Origin: Casuarius casuarius
Taxonomy: Eukaryota > Chordata > Aves > Casuariiformes > Casuariidae
Length of the DNA stretch: 64,000 bases
Direction of reading: 5' to 3'
Assembly (NCBI GenBank): GCA_003342895.1
Contig: PTFA01000543.1
Coordinates: 73,811-137,810, forward strand
Part shown: positions 11,900 through 24,764 of the stretch, piece by piece
Layout of the letters: the number at the start of each line of letters is the position of its first letter
Position numbering within the stretch: position 1 is the first letter of the stretch
Program-made: the position numbers and the translations under genes
Notes under the pieces: generated by a model
The model's database searches: none
The model's input: only the letters and a program-made list of their open reading frames with translations
What the model was told of the DNA's origin: nothing

Positions 11900-14800
11900 G
11901 TCCTTTCTCAGTGAGCCCATTAACCCTTAGCAACCTCTAAGTCTATTTTGTAACAAACAGGCATGACCAAGCCAAGTCCCAGACCAGTCATGCTATCTCC
12001 TAGACGTGCTCATGTTTAATGTTATTCCTTGCTGGCACTCACCTCATGTGATCCCGGAAGGAATGAGTGGGATGATGTAAAATACTGTGTAGTCCAGGAT
12101 CTAATCTGATAGAGATCACCTGAGACCCTGGTGTTGTTGTACCAGTTTAATGCCAATCTAAACAAATACTAAGTCTGGGTTTTTTACACCTGCATATCTT
12201 ACAGGGTTCACAGTACTTTGTGCACTTACTCAAACGTAGTTACCAGGTTGTACAGACAGATCTGGTATCCCTGAAAACAATAAAATATACTTAAGCCATG
12301 AGAAGAGCACTCAGTCCAAATTCTCAACAAAGGCAGATCACTGGGGGGTTTTCTGACAATCACAGACAGAATGCTTTTTAATATATTTTTCTGACTCGTC
12401 AAAATGTCCCTCATCTTTCTAGGTCACTTGCTCTGACAAATGTGTCTTTTGTTACATCAAAAAAAGTCCATGAGAAACTAGAGCAATCTCTCAGTATGGA
12501 ATAAGTGAACAGACTGGCTTTTTTTGGCATTGTCCTAAGTTTCTTCTGTGGCTGAACTATTGAGCTCATTCTTTGTATCTCTTTATGAGAGACAAGAGAT
12601 GGAACTTCGTGATGCATTTGTAATGCTTCCGAAACCACCCATCTTCTGAAGTGCCTGGGCTGTTTTCTGAGGTCCTGGAAAGGATCCATGAATGGTCAAG
12701 CCCATTCTTGGAAAATATAGCTATAAACCAACACTTATTTTGAAAACACTGACTACTAATTAGAAAGCTCTTCAGATACATGCATCAAGTCAGATGCTCA
12801 GCCAGACCTTAAAGTGATGCTAACCAAATGGTTTTGTAAATGGTCAATTTTGTTTTAATACTTTTTCTTGCAATATTTTCTGGTTCTACCAAAAACAAAG
12901 ATTTTTGAGTCAGTCACACAAGTATTGTCTGAGTCTTCAGCTGACCTATTCCTGCAAAATTTATCTGGATCAATAATTCTGTGAGATAGTATTCCAGAGG
13001 AAAACTTCAAATTTAAGGAGTTTCATTCATTTCCAACATCAAAGTATTTGGGTGAGTGACAGGGAAAAAAAGAAGGAGTCTCTGAAAGATGCATGTAAAT
13101 TAATCATGTGAAAGATGGGACTTTTGTGACTTAGCAAAAATTGCTAATATTTATCAATTATTGGCATGTATAGAGAAATGTATGGTCTGATGACAATGTC
13201 TAGCTATCCATTTCAAACATTTCTTTTGAGTCGAAGGACAATGTGTTTGAGTAGAAACAATTTGGCAAAGTGATACACAGGGGAGAGTCTTAACCCAGTG
13301 GATCTTTGGATTTGTTGCTTGCATTTATTTTAATAGTTGGTGTAGCTGCCCCTTTTGCACATTTTTTTTGTTGCCTTAAGCATGTGACAATGCTATGGGA
13401 TTCATTCTCCCAGATATCTGTGGATACAGAAACCTTGAAAGACGAATAAAGAAATACAGACTATAGACACTGAACAAGAAAAGAAAACATATTGCCATTC
13501 AGAAAAAAAAAAGCAAGAAAAATAAGTAGCAAACTTAGCTACTTAGATATGTTGTGGACCTAAAGTTTAGTGGAGGAGTGGTTTGGTAGGTGGCAAGATC
13601 AACCTCTATGAAAAGAGCTGACATGCCACAGAATTGCCACAAGTAGGGCTTCTGTGGAAAATATTAAATCAATGCAGATCCTTGTGCGATTGGCGAGGTT
13701 GACTGAGGAACTTTTGTTACCCTGTTGCCACCCCCACACTTCCTCTTCAGCATTAGTCTTGATACCGTGATCCGCAAAGCACAGCCGTCTTCCCAGGCCC
13801 CTTGCTGAGGACTAGCACGTGCTCTGTAGCCAGCACCGAGAGCCGCCAACCCCGTGGCGATGCTTGGCTCTCAGAGCTGTCTTGCCAAACCCTCTCCACC
13901 TTGTCGCAGCTTGGCAATGCTCGTCTTTGCTGTGGAGACTTCACACCTGTCATGTACACAGAAAGCAGATACATAAACAGATCCTCTCACCTAACAAACC
14001 AATGACATAAGTGTTAGTTGGAAAAATACTCCAGGGTTTTTGTGGCTGAGGTCCCTTTGGGCAATCAGAGGTACGGGAAAAGGAAAAGGGCCCTCTGAGA
14101 TTGGTGGGAGGAGTGCACTGAGCACCTGGTGGTGTGAGATATTGTAAGGCATGAGTTTGGCAAGGCATCAGGCATCTGAAAATCATTGCTGGTAGCAGAA
14201 GCTTTTACTTGGCGACAGCATCCATCCCTTCGGTTGAAATCTCCCTATATGCTGGCCCTGTCCAGCATGTCCCCCCCACTCTTTCTGCCTACAGGGCTAT
14301 TTGCCAGCTGCAGGAACCCTTGGTGTTATCCTTTGGCGTGAGCATTTCACAGGATTTACAAGTATGCATTCACATCTACTTGATTTAAAATCTCTGTCTT
14401 TGCTGGCTTTCATTATGAAACGTTGTCAGTCTGGAAAACTCAAGCAGGCACATGTTGTGGGCAGGAGAAGGAGGAGGAAGGAACCCATCTCTCCTATGTT
14501 CCTGAAATGGGAGATCAGTGGAAAGGGTGATGTCTGAAAGTGTGCCCTGGGCTGGAAAAGGGATCTGTGGAATGAGAAAGGTGAAAAACAAGCAAAAAGC
14601 CCTATCAGCTGTGCTGGGGTGAGCAGAGGGCACAATCTGGGCTGCGAGAAGCTCTGACTTCCCTGTCTAGGCCTTGCCCCTGGGCTGTCTAACTCACTCA
14701 CGCAAAAGGCTGGCTGCAAGTGCAAAAGGCTGGCTGCAAGGCTGCTGAAAAAATAGCTGTGGATTATTACTTCAATTTCTCTGAGCTAATTATGGACTCG

Positions 14801-15770
14801 TGGGCAGCCTCCAAGCAGGGGAGAAACAGCAGGAGGCTCTTGTGGGGTCTTCGTAACACCTTGAGAGTATTCGTATTTGATGTTGAGGGAGCACCACGAT
14901 GAGGCCAGGATAGCTGCGTGGGCAGCCAGAGGATGTCCCTGCGAGGTGCCAGCAGGGCTCCGGATGGAGACCTGGGGGCGACTGGGGTGAGTCTAACCTG
15001 TTATTAGCAGAGGTCACCCAGGGCTCTGTACAATATGTTCAGTAATGCTTTTCTTCTGTAAGCTTTGTTTACAGTTGATATTAGCGGATGTACTATTTGC
15101 AGCTGGAAGTGAGCAGCTTGTTGAGCGAGTCTCTGTGCCCTCATGAGCAAATGTTGCTTTGCAACCAGGCACGATAATGTGTGTGAATCATACCATCCCA
15201 AATGTTTGGCATCCGTGTGAGTCACAGTTTTGCTACCATCAGGTCCAGCAATTTTACAGTTCCTTCCTGTTTTGCAGCATCTGGGGGCTTGTTATCCTTG
15301 TGGCCTGCCCACAGCACTTTGAAAACTGGCTGAGGCATAAATGTTAAGAGTTGGCTAGAAACAGTATTTTTGTTTCCTAGGAAATCTGACAATTTCAGAG
15401 TTTGTTTCAAAGTAGAGTGAAATAAAACAAACTTTGGAAATATCCAACAAGAAAGAACACATCTAAAGCATGTTGGGTTGACTTTTTTTTGTTTTGAGGG
15501 TTTTTTGATAATAAATATTTTACTCTGATTTTAGCTATTTAGCTATTATTCTGATTTAGCTGGAAACAGCTAGTTTCTAAAAATCACTTACATGAGTCAT
15601 AAAAAGTGCTTGAAGTGCAATCAAAGCTTTCATTATTAAAAATGTCAAAATAGGAAGCTTTGGCACTACCAAAATATATCACTTAAAACTTCCTATCTGT
15701 TTTGTAATGTGATTTTGATAAATGGCCTTATTTCTGTCACAAGGATTCAGCGAAAGAGTTTGGGACTAAC
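11900..15770. other. Non-coding stretch, no gene seen
   Basis: Mixed AT-rich sequence with a slightly more GC-rich part at 13740-14950. No exon, RNA gene or transposon is recognised. The only internal structure I note is a 20-bp tandem duplication at 14702-14740. Confidence 0.5.
14702..14740. repeat. 20-bp tandem duplication
   Basis: Two adjacent copies of the unit GCAAAAGGCTGGCTGCAAG(T), the second lacking the final T. The near-perfect identity points to a fairly recent slippage or duplication event. Confidence 0.85.
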
Positions 15771-15786
15771 CCTTTGTATACAAAGG
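15771..15786. repeat. Perfect 16-bp palindrome
   Basis: CCTTTGTATACAAAGG equals its own reverse complement. A short CA/TA-rich simple stretch follows immediately (15787-15830). Each half contains the CTTTGT/ACAAAG core typical of SOX or TCF/LEF HMG-box sites, so it reads as a facing pair of such motifs; occupancy is not shown by sequence. Confidence 0.85.
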
Positions 15787-15830
15787 CATATACACACACA
15801 TATATGCAAACACAAAAACTTGTGAGAAAC
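15787..15830 (+). repeat. Short degenerate CA/TA simple repeat
   Basis: Alternating purine-pyrimidine sequence with a few (CA) and (TA) units, decayed and not a clean microsatellite. Confidence 0.5.
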
Positions 15831-15904
15831 AATGAAAGATGAGGACTCAGAAATATAATTATGCAAACTGAATTTTATGAGATTACCACAATTTTTAAAT
15901 TATG

Positions 15905-16770
15905 GGGCAGATATTGAAGTGGCCTTTGTTACTGCTTAGGTCTAACACGTTTAACATTTCTGTCAATAACTTAGAAAAAAGCATAAAATTATTAGTATTT
16001 AAGTTTGCAGATGGCATAAAGATTGGATAAACAGTGAAGAGGCTGGGTTATGGACTAACCAATCTGGATTAAATATATAGACGTATAAACTAATAAATGT
16101 TAGCACAGGTCAGAAGGTAGGCAATGCTGTTTGGATTGGGAGCAGTGGATGATATGTAAGCTCTCCCTATAACACTGTGGCCAAAATAGCTTAAGAATCC
16201 TTTGGGAAATATTAAGTGGAGATGGAGAGTTTCTTTAGGTTTTTTTCATGTGTCACTGATACAACTATTTCTGCAGCACCACGAAAGATGTTGATAAAGT
16301 ACAGAGGGTTCATGGAGGAGCCACAGGGGTGAGTAATGGCTTGAAAAATATACCCTGTTCTGGGAGATTCAACATAGTTGGTTTACCAAAGAGGAAGTTA
16401 GGATATGATTTGATCACAGCTTGTCAGAACTTAAATAATGTTCAGAACTTTGTCATCTGTCTCTTAAACCTAGCTGGCAAAAGTATCACAGGAATCACTG
16501 AATGACAACTGAGGCAAGACAAATGCAGATTAGAAGCGAGATGCAGCTTTTTAGCAGTGAGGCTAATTAACCTTTGAAATCATGTATTAGAAGATGTGGA
16601 GGATCTTTAGCTGAAAGTTTTAAATTGGAATTTGGGTGGTTAAAGGAAAAATTCTGTTCCAGTTCAAATGAAAAATAGTGCAGAGAAATCTTGTGGTCAG
16701 TGTTATTTAAGAGCTTGTGCTAAATGGCTGAAGTGATTCCTTTTGGCCTTATACTCTAGAAATGCTTTGT
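15905..16770 (+). mobile_element. Ancient 5'-truncated CR1-type LINE relic
   Basis: This stretch aligns by memory with the 3' portion of amniote CR1 retrotransposons in the plus orientation. From 15940 the sequence preserves the reverse-transcriptase segment equivalent to (L)FNIFINDL. The FADD catalytic box follows at 16001-16025 but reads F-A-D-G, so the second catalytic aspartate is lost. Further on, 16280-16440 resembles the carboxy-terminal part. The segment 16520-16660 carries the characteristic tail (AGTGAGGCTAATTAACC, then a TTTAAATTGG-like part). The 3' UTR is visible at 16650-16765, with 'TTCCAGTTCAAA', 'GTCAGTGTTATTTAA' and 'TTTTGGCCTTA' near the terminus. Many frameshifts and stops make it inactive. 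The 5' end is truncated, as is usual for LINEs. It is an old CR1 or L3-like copy; the exact subfamily cannot be assigned by eye. Confidence 0.8.
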
Positions 16771-19700
16771 CTGTGTCTACTGACATCTTAATTGGGTATG
16801 TTTTTCACCAAAAAGATGTGATGGATGGTATTTGTTTCATCTGGGTGTTTTCAGTGATATATTATGTTCCATCAAGAAGTGATGAGGTTGGTTTGAACCC
16901 TCTGGGAGAAGAAGGCATGCAGGCAGCAACGCCTAGGTAGGGATCAGATGTCCACATGTTGGAGGAGTGGAAAGGGGAGCTTCTCAGAGGGGGCTGGAAA
17001 GAATGTGCTGCTACTCAAAAAGTCTCTGAGTTGGCTGGAACCGAGTATGGACATGAGGATCTGCCTGCAGAGGCACAGGGGGCAGAGGAAGTGTTGTGTA
17101 CTAATCCTATGTTTCTATATTGCCTAGCTTACTTTCTTAGAGTTTTCCCAATTAATCAAGTTCTAGTGTTCTAGTTTTAGTTCCACTAAATCTAAACTTT
17201 ACTGACTTTAAAAGATTTTTGGTCTTTTGGAGGTTATCTCATCTTGGGTAAGGGTCTAGGCACATACACTTCAAGCCTCTGGACAAGTCAGGGTATCTCC
17301 ACAGCTTTCCTTTGTTTTGTTCATTGTTCTAATCCCTCCACTCCTACCAGAAGCTCTAAAGACTATTCTACCAACAAGACCAGTGCAGTACCTGGGCTGG
17401 TTGGAGGCTCTGGAGCCGATTCAGGTACAAATCCTGTTCATCTGCTGCTCTCTGACAATTATTAGTGAGAATTGTTTGTCTGTTTTGTCCATAGGAACAT
17501 TTGATGTGGGAACCTTCACACAGATGATCTCAGCTATCCAGACCATGCCATTAGGGTCTGACTTCAATCTCTCCTACCACAGGTTACCAAACCTTACCAC
17601 TCCTTATCCTGTTCTTTTCCTCTTTCAAGAACGGTGTCTCACTTCAGTCTTCTCTCAACTAGACAGCTCCAGCTCTTTCAGCCTTTCCTTACCACTTGTG
17701 TTTTGAGCAGTCTGAGCACTCTTATTTGGGATCTCCAATTGTAATATATTCAGTTATAGGTATATTCATCTTTCCTGAGAGATGATGCTTAAAAGTAGGC
17801 ACAGAACTCAGTTTAAGCCATATCAGCAGAGCACAGAGAATTTCTCCCTGGGCCTCTCAGCTGTGACACCTGTTCGTATGTTGCAGGGTGAGCTCTTTGC
17901 CTTTTTTGCCACAGCAGAGGGCTTTGACCTGTTTGATTTAGCATCCACCTTCCTCTAGATGCCCTTCTGCAGGGCTTCACCCTCCAACATTTCCCACCCT
18001 GTGCTCGAACTGTTTGACTGTGACTGTTTGTCTGGAATTTTGCTTTTGTCCTTACTGAAAATTAGAAACCAGTCTTTTCAGACCTTTTCCTTAATTTGTC
18101 AAGATTATGATAGAGAGATACTAATGAGAATATTGAATTCTTGACTGGGATAAACTGTAGGAAAACTTACTTGATACGTACTTCTTGTTGAACAGTGATA
18201 TCATCACTGCTTGAAGTCACTTTTCCAAAAAGTTTAGCAACCACCTTAGAACAGTGTAATCTAAACCATGTTCACTTAAGAGAATGTCATATAAGAGTGT
18301 GCTTCCAAAGCCTTATTTCAGCCAAGATCTCTGAAAAACTGAAATGCATACCAGATTAAAGAAATCCAGAATGCTTTTCCTTTATTTCCAAGACCTACTG
18401 TCCTGTTAGGCCCTGCACACATCCATACACTGCTTTGGTATTGAGTATATGCTTCTTTCAAATACAGAATGATGCAGATTCTAAACTACAAAATGAGACA
18501 CGCAAAAGGGAGAACATTGTTTCTGTGATTGTTGATTTTCACGAGTTACATGAAAAAGTGGGTGACGATTTTTGTTCCTTAAGAAACAGGGAATATTAGT
18601 TCAGATGGGAGTTCAGTGCAAATAGGATAAACAAACCCAATGGTTCAGTAATATGCATTTATAAAATGACTTCCATCATCAAGGCACTATGTACGTCCTA
18701 TAGTAAATTTCACTAAAATATGCCTACATCTAAGTGGAAAAAGGCACTAGAATATCACATAATACATTGGAATAGAGGAATTTAACATATGAATAGCATA
18801 AATGAAAGTCTATGCAATCTTCGAGTTATGGTGTTCTATGTTCCCTGATTTTTACATTTATATTTTAGATTAAGAACAACAAGAAGCTGTATCCAGAAGT
18901 GCTATCTGCTGCAAATGCAGGTCTGTGTGGGCATCTCGGTGTGGGAGTGATGAAAGCATGAAGTGTTATATGTACTCATCACCCCAGAGAAATGGTTGTC
19001 ATCTGCCTTCTGCACGTGGATAATAATAAAGTGGTGAAGTGGGGAGGAGAGGGAAGGGGGTTGTAATTCTTACAGTGGAAACTGTGAGACCTTCTGCTTC
19101 TTGTCCTCTGTGCATCCTTGTAATGCTTATACTTATCCATACAGCTTTTTGCAGGTGACATGGAGATCTCCTACAGAAGTGCATCATCCTACCCCAAAGT
19201 AACCACAGACTCACTATCTTCCTATTCACTTGGGATCCCTCCTGCTCTCCCCCTGTGAGGAAATTCTGCCTATATAGAGAGTAGCCCGCATGCTGTAGCA
19301 CCTGCTGCTGTCCTCAGCAATGCACCTGCAGCAGCTAAGGGTTTGGCCCCTGAGATATGACAGCAGAAGCAAATTAGCTTTAAATTACTGAAATCAATGT
19401 ACTTTCAGCTGCAGAAAATGCAATTCAGGCTGAAAAGCTTGAGGTCCTCCATACGGCCATGAGTGTTTCACTCTGTGCTTCTAGGACTCAGAGCTTTGCG
19501 TGACCTTCATTCATGCCTTTGCCACAGGGTAGGCACACACTCCCCATACATGGGATCAGTAAAACCACATCACTTTATTTTGAGAGTTTGAGAATGCAGG
19601 TGTTTCTTGTGGCCTCTAGTGTTCATATGGATCTGCTGTTTACTGTTTTGCAAACCATACATAGTCATCCGTTCTACTTCACTTGAGCTTCCGCTGACTC

Positions 19701-22030
19701 ATTTCCATCAAAGTCTAAATCATGGCCAGAGAAATCACCAAACATTAGTGAAACAGATACTTCAGGGATATTCAACTTTATTTTGAGGCGATGAGGCCTG
19801 GAAGCCTTCATTTTTTTCTCTGACATGCCCACGCAGGTGTTATAATCAGGTGACTGGGATGGCATGTCTCCAGAGAAGCACTGTGAGAAAAGCCAGAAGC
19901 TTTACTGACAGCAGCAGTGTCAGGGAGGCTGTGCTTTCACCTCCATATCCACTAGATTTCACCAACTCTTTTTTTCTTTAAGGTTTCCCCATAAGGATTC
20001 CCATACAGTGAAGGATACTGGGCTCAGTATCTTTACTCTGGAAAGAGAAGAAGCTGTGACAGCTAAAGGACTCATCTTTACAATTCCAAGAAGAGAGAAC
20101 TGCACATTACTTTGTTATTTACTGTTGGTGTTAAACCAAGCAGTTGAACAGTTTGGAGTCAATTGTGATAAAGGTCATATAAACACGCAATAAATGACAG
20201 GTCCTGACCAAAGGACATCGAAAATTACAGCACTGACACCTCCTCTGCTGACCATCAGTCATACCATACCCAATCTTGAATATAGGAGGTGTTACATCCT
20301 TGTATCAAAAAGTTGATATTGCACCTTTGTGTGCAAATAATAGTTTTACAAGTATTTTGCTTTCAGCTGTGATTTTCGAAAAGGAAGTGTATGGCAAACA
20401 GGATGCAGTCAGACAGTTCATAAGATGGGCAAGACTGTCTCACCGGAAGGGTTACAGAGAGGTGAATTTCTCCTTATTGCTAAAACTTTGTCCAAATATA
20501 TTTATGTATGCTTAGTTTTGGACTTTGGCAGGAAGTTTTAATGCAGAAACAGCATGCCTTTCCGTCCTTCATGTGTTTAAAAGCTCTTTCGGTGTGAGTC
20601 ATCGGAATCCTGTGGTTTGTGTATCCTGAAAGGAGAAGGCCTCTATGTGATTATCAGACATTATGAAAAAGTAGCAGTTTGAAAATAAAATGATAAGGAA
20701 GTTCATTATTAGGTAGGAAATGTCTGCTGATGGTTTTCTTTTTTTTTTTCTTGTAGGTTTTACTGTTTTGTTTGGATGGGTTGTGAACATAGATGGGCTT
20801 ACGTGGCTTTGCTTCACAGGCATATATCATTTTTGAGATGTGTCACGGAACTGCAAGAAGAGGGACCTCTTTATGAACCAACGAAAACAAGACTCAAACC
20901 TGAAACTAGACAATCATCCTGAATGGTTGTCCTTGTGCTGAACTGACCCACTGTCCTTTGCCATTGTGTGATACAGATTAAGAGCTGTCAGGGTCCATAT
21001 TGTCTCATCTTAACTTGAATTTCTACGAAATAGGGAAGACATCAATTGTTACTGACTTTCTGTGTGTGCCCCAATCACATTTTTACAGTCTAAACCTCAT
21101 GCTTTTTCCCCCTAAATGTTTTGGATTTCTTGTGGTGCTTTCTCAGGATAGTTCTCAGCATTTACCACTGATCTTTCTGATTCACACCCTGCTGAAATCA
21201 GAGGGCTTGAAAGGGCTTGTTATTGTCGTTGTGACAGGACAGGTTAATAAAATGGACAAAAGGAATCTGGGGTTATAACTAAGTTGTATTAATCCATTTT
21301 TACATGTAAATTGAAGCTATCACTGTCTGGGATCTCTAACATCTCATGAAAGTATTTCATAAAAGAGCATTAGCACAACACTCTCACTGACTTGTTTGGT
21401 GTGTATATGCCTGAGGGATCTCCCAGTGAATGAATGGAAGCATCCACTGGGGAAACTCTCTTCTTCCTGGCAGTGAAAGAAAATAAAATGGAGAGACATA
21501 AAATATCTCCATGAAGCTAATTACTGTTGACTAGCTCAGCAAGCTTGTAAAGCTGAACAACACTTTGGAGAATTATGGTATGTGAGTTTATTTAGAAAAA
21601 TTAAACAGTGGCATAACCGTCTTAGTGATGTTTCATCCCACAGAAACAGACTTCTTTATAAACTGTTCTCAAAATTTAGAGCAGATCTGAATTCTAGGAA
21701 GTGCCTGGAACACCAAGACATTGTAATTTTTGAAGGATGAGTTACAGTGTGTGTAGGCTGCTCTGGAGTGCTGCATTCTGTTATGATACTTCTTTTTGTC
21801 TTCCTGTGTTTAAAAGGATCTTTCATGCACAGCAATCAGGTTGCTGTTTGGCAAGAGAATGCGGGTGTATACCCTGTTGTCCTCTTCCCAAACACATGGG
21901 TGCACTAGCATTAATTTTGACATTGTGCAAGAGCTGACAACTGGAGCAGTGTTGCAGTGGAGTGGGATGCATGGTCACGCTAAGCACTGTTGTGTCTTGC
22001 AGACACTGCTGATACAGGCATTTGGAGCAC
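16771..22030. other. Non-coding stretch, no gene seen
   Basis: About 5 kb of AT-rich DNA. The open frame at 17317-17706 (129 codons, plus) is Leu/Ser/Pro-rich without recognisable domains and is not flanked by convincing splice sites. A T-run lies at 20739-20750 next to a pyrimidine tract ending in TTGTAG, which resembles an acceptor site but opens no convincing exon. No other mobile element is identified. Confidence 0.5.
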
Positions 22031-22085
22031 TAAGTCCAAAGATTTAATAATACTGGACTTAATAATGGACTTAATACTAAGTCCA
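22031..22085. repeat. Four copies of an 8-mer in alternating orientation
   Basis: TAAGTCCA (22031-22038), TGGACTTA (22054-22061), TGGACTTA (22066-22073) and TAAGTCCA (22078-22085). The last two form a perfect 8-bp hairpin with a 4-nt ATAC loop, and the outer copies can pair with the inner ones to give alternative hairpins. The intervening sequence is AT-rich with repeated TTAATA. This looks like local palindromic duplication. Confidence 0.85.
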
Positions 22086-24764
22086 TGGCATTTCATTTTG
22101 GAGCAAAGCTATGCTATGCTATATGACCTAAGCAGGAGCTATTTGGTGTGTGAATAAGAGACCAATAGCTTTCCCAGTGTAGTAAAGTGTTATAGTCTGA
22201 AATAATAACTGTTTTTCTTCGTGTAGCATGCATTAAAAATTGTTCTCCATCTGACCTTTATCTTGACACTCACTTTATTAATAACAATAAGAATGCACAT
22301 CACTTCTAGGAAGTATGATTAGAGATTCTACAATCTTAGAAAGAAAAGAGGCTATAAAAGACTGCCAAGTCTTTCCATGCCTGTAGGACATAAATGAGGT
22401 CAGTCTCAAATAAAGTACAATATAATTTATGTGAACATCTGGGTCACATCCAAAGTCTTTGGTTAAATAGAATTACAATGGAGAAGAGAGTTGCAACCAA
22501 TAGAACACTAGTAATAACAAAGTTGAGTACAGTTGGTGAAATTCTTCTCAACTGAGGTAAAATGGTAGACTATTCTTTGATTTTCATTTGGACAGTGTTT
22601 CACTTTAACTCTGAACCCAGCAATTTAGGGAAGAGAAACTTGAAAGGAGGTTAACATGGAAAAAGGCTAGAATTGGTATGAAGTGCTACCCGGGAGGATG
22701 AAGTTGAACTCTGTTTAACCCAGAATCTTGTGTAATTGAGATTCCATTACACAGGATTGTGCAGAATTCTACAGGATATTGATTCACTCTTAAATTTGAT
22801 AGGGACTCTCTGTAAACCTCCCAGGGCATACGCAGAAAACTAGTCACATGCTGTGTTGGGGCCTTCTTTAGTAAGTGTAGGAATTGTAACTAAACTCACA
22901 ATTTCCAAGGCAAAGCCTGATATACTTCAAATGTGCAGCAACTTTTGTGGTTGCTTAGTTGGTTTTTTTATTTTTAGAAATATAAGGCTCTGTTTTGCAA
23001 TCACTTATAAACTGTTTAGTAACATTGTCCCATTGCTAATCACCTATCTCACATGCATTGGTTAGGAATTTGACCCAAAGTGGTTAGCAGTTTATTTTAC
23101 ATTCTGCAGAAATGTGACGTTATAAGTAAAATGAGAACCCTAGAAAAAGAGGGCATTTGATATGGATGTAAAGGACCATGGTTAATGGTTAAAATTAAAA
23201 TTTTATTTTGTAATTTGTTCTAAATCATAAAGTACAGAATTCCGTTCTGTTTTGCAAAAGTATTCTCTTACTTTCTTTTTCAGGTATTGAGTGGAGTCAG
23301 GAGAAAAGGGTAAATGATGGCTTATTTCACTACATGATATTAATTTCATTGTAGGAAATTAAATACACAAAATGTCTCAGAAGAATTAGAAAACATATTT
23401 ATGTTCTGATTTGAGTGAGAAGATATGTTTGATTCAGGTTCAGTAAAAAATGGATCAAGCCATAATATACTATCAAAATTGGCCCCCTTGCTGACGATGT
23501 CAATGATTAGCTACAACTGCCCCAAATTTGGTCCCTTCAAAGCAGCTGAAATATGTTGTTGGAGTTCTACAGGGAGAAAATTTTTTGTTCCCTCCTCTAT
23601 CAGTCTGATATTTTTATGACCACTTAATTCATTCAAGAATAACATTTTTGGAGGAAATATATCTGATCTGGAGAACTTCTCTTAGGAGCACAACCTTACA
23701 AAAAAGTTCCTGAAGTCAAGTGACTTGCGAAGTCTGGGAAACGGCATAAGGGACTTGACTCCAGGTTCTCTCCTTTTTAGGCAGAAGAACATGAAACACA
23801 AAAGGTGCCTATAGAGAACTGTAGGACTGCATAGGCCTTCTTTTAGCCAATAAGCCATTGTAACCCATCATTTAGAGTTTTATTTTTAGTAGCTGAAAAG
23901 TGAACAGTGATGCCAGCTGATGTAGAGGAATTTCTATAGATGTTCATAAGGACAGTATATTTGTTTGTAGATATAATGTATTTACTTTTATGTACACTAT
24001 TCTGTGATCCTATAACATACTAAATCCCATTTCTTTCAGAGGTTGTCCTTCATAAGGAGATCCCATCACCAGTAAAGGTGCTAATATGTAGCTCTTCATG
24101 ACACCTCTTGCAGATGTGAAATGTTGCTTGAAAGCTAGATTTGGTATGTTCTTAAAATGGAAAAGCAAATATGAATCAGAAAACCCCATTAAGTTTGAAA
24201 GGTATGAATCTCAACCACAGCAGAAATCTTTCAGGGTATAATTTTAATTTAAATTCTTTTTTTCTCCAGCCCTGCACTTCATCATCTGTGCTGGTAGCTC
24301 AGACCTCTCATGGTTAGCTCTACCTTAGCAGAAAGATGTTTTATTAAGACCTATATTATTTTTTTTTAATCCATAGGTTTTTGTTGTTCATCAGCAGTGA
24401 TTCTACACTCTGAACTCAACTTGACATCAAAGAAAAAAATCCATAAACCCAGAGCTGAATCCCTTTATGAACAGTAAAAGTGACAGGCATCATGAAGCGA
24501 GCTATCTAAGCAGGAAGCCATCCTCAGGCACACCTGTCCATCTGTATTTCCTAAGCTAGGCAAATACTGCATCTGTTTCATAAATTGAAGAAAGCAAGCA
24601 AAGGTAAATCTCACTTTATTTTAGATCAACTTGCTGTGGCCTTCACGACTGCTAGCTCTGGATGTAGAAAATGCACTTAATTTCTGCACTTTTCACTGCT
24701 ACTTGCTGCCTCTAGAGCTGCCAATGTTCCTGTCAACCAAAGCAAAACAATAATGAAAGATTGT
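22086..24764. other. Non-coding AT-rich stretch, no gene seen
   Basis: Low-GC DNA with no recognisable exon or transposon. A short inverted repeat lies at 22729-22753 (arms TGTGTAAT and ATTACACA, 9-nt loop). Nothing else of note. Confidence 0.5.

Noticed and set aside
11733..11933. Minus-strand Leu/Phe/Val-rich frame resembling a membrane protein
   Set aside because: It is the translation of the AAGAAC/AAGAAT tandem array.
17317..17706. 129-codon hydrophobic plus-strand frame
   Set aside because: Leu/Ser/Pro-rich without pattern, no family match and no convincing splice sites.
20739..20760. Polypyrimidine tract ending in TAG, resembling a splice acceptor
   Set aside because: The downstream sequence does not hold a convincing coding or donor-bounded exon.
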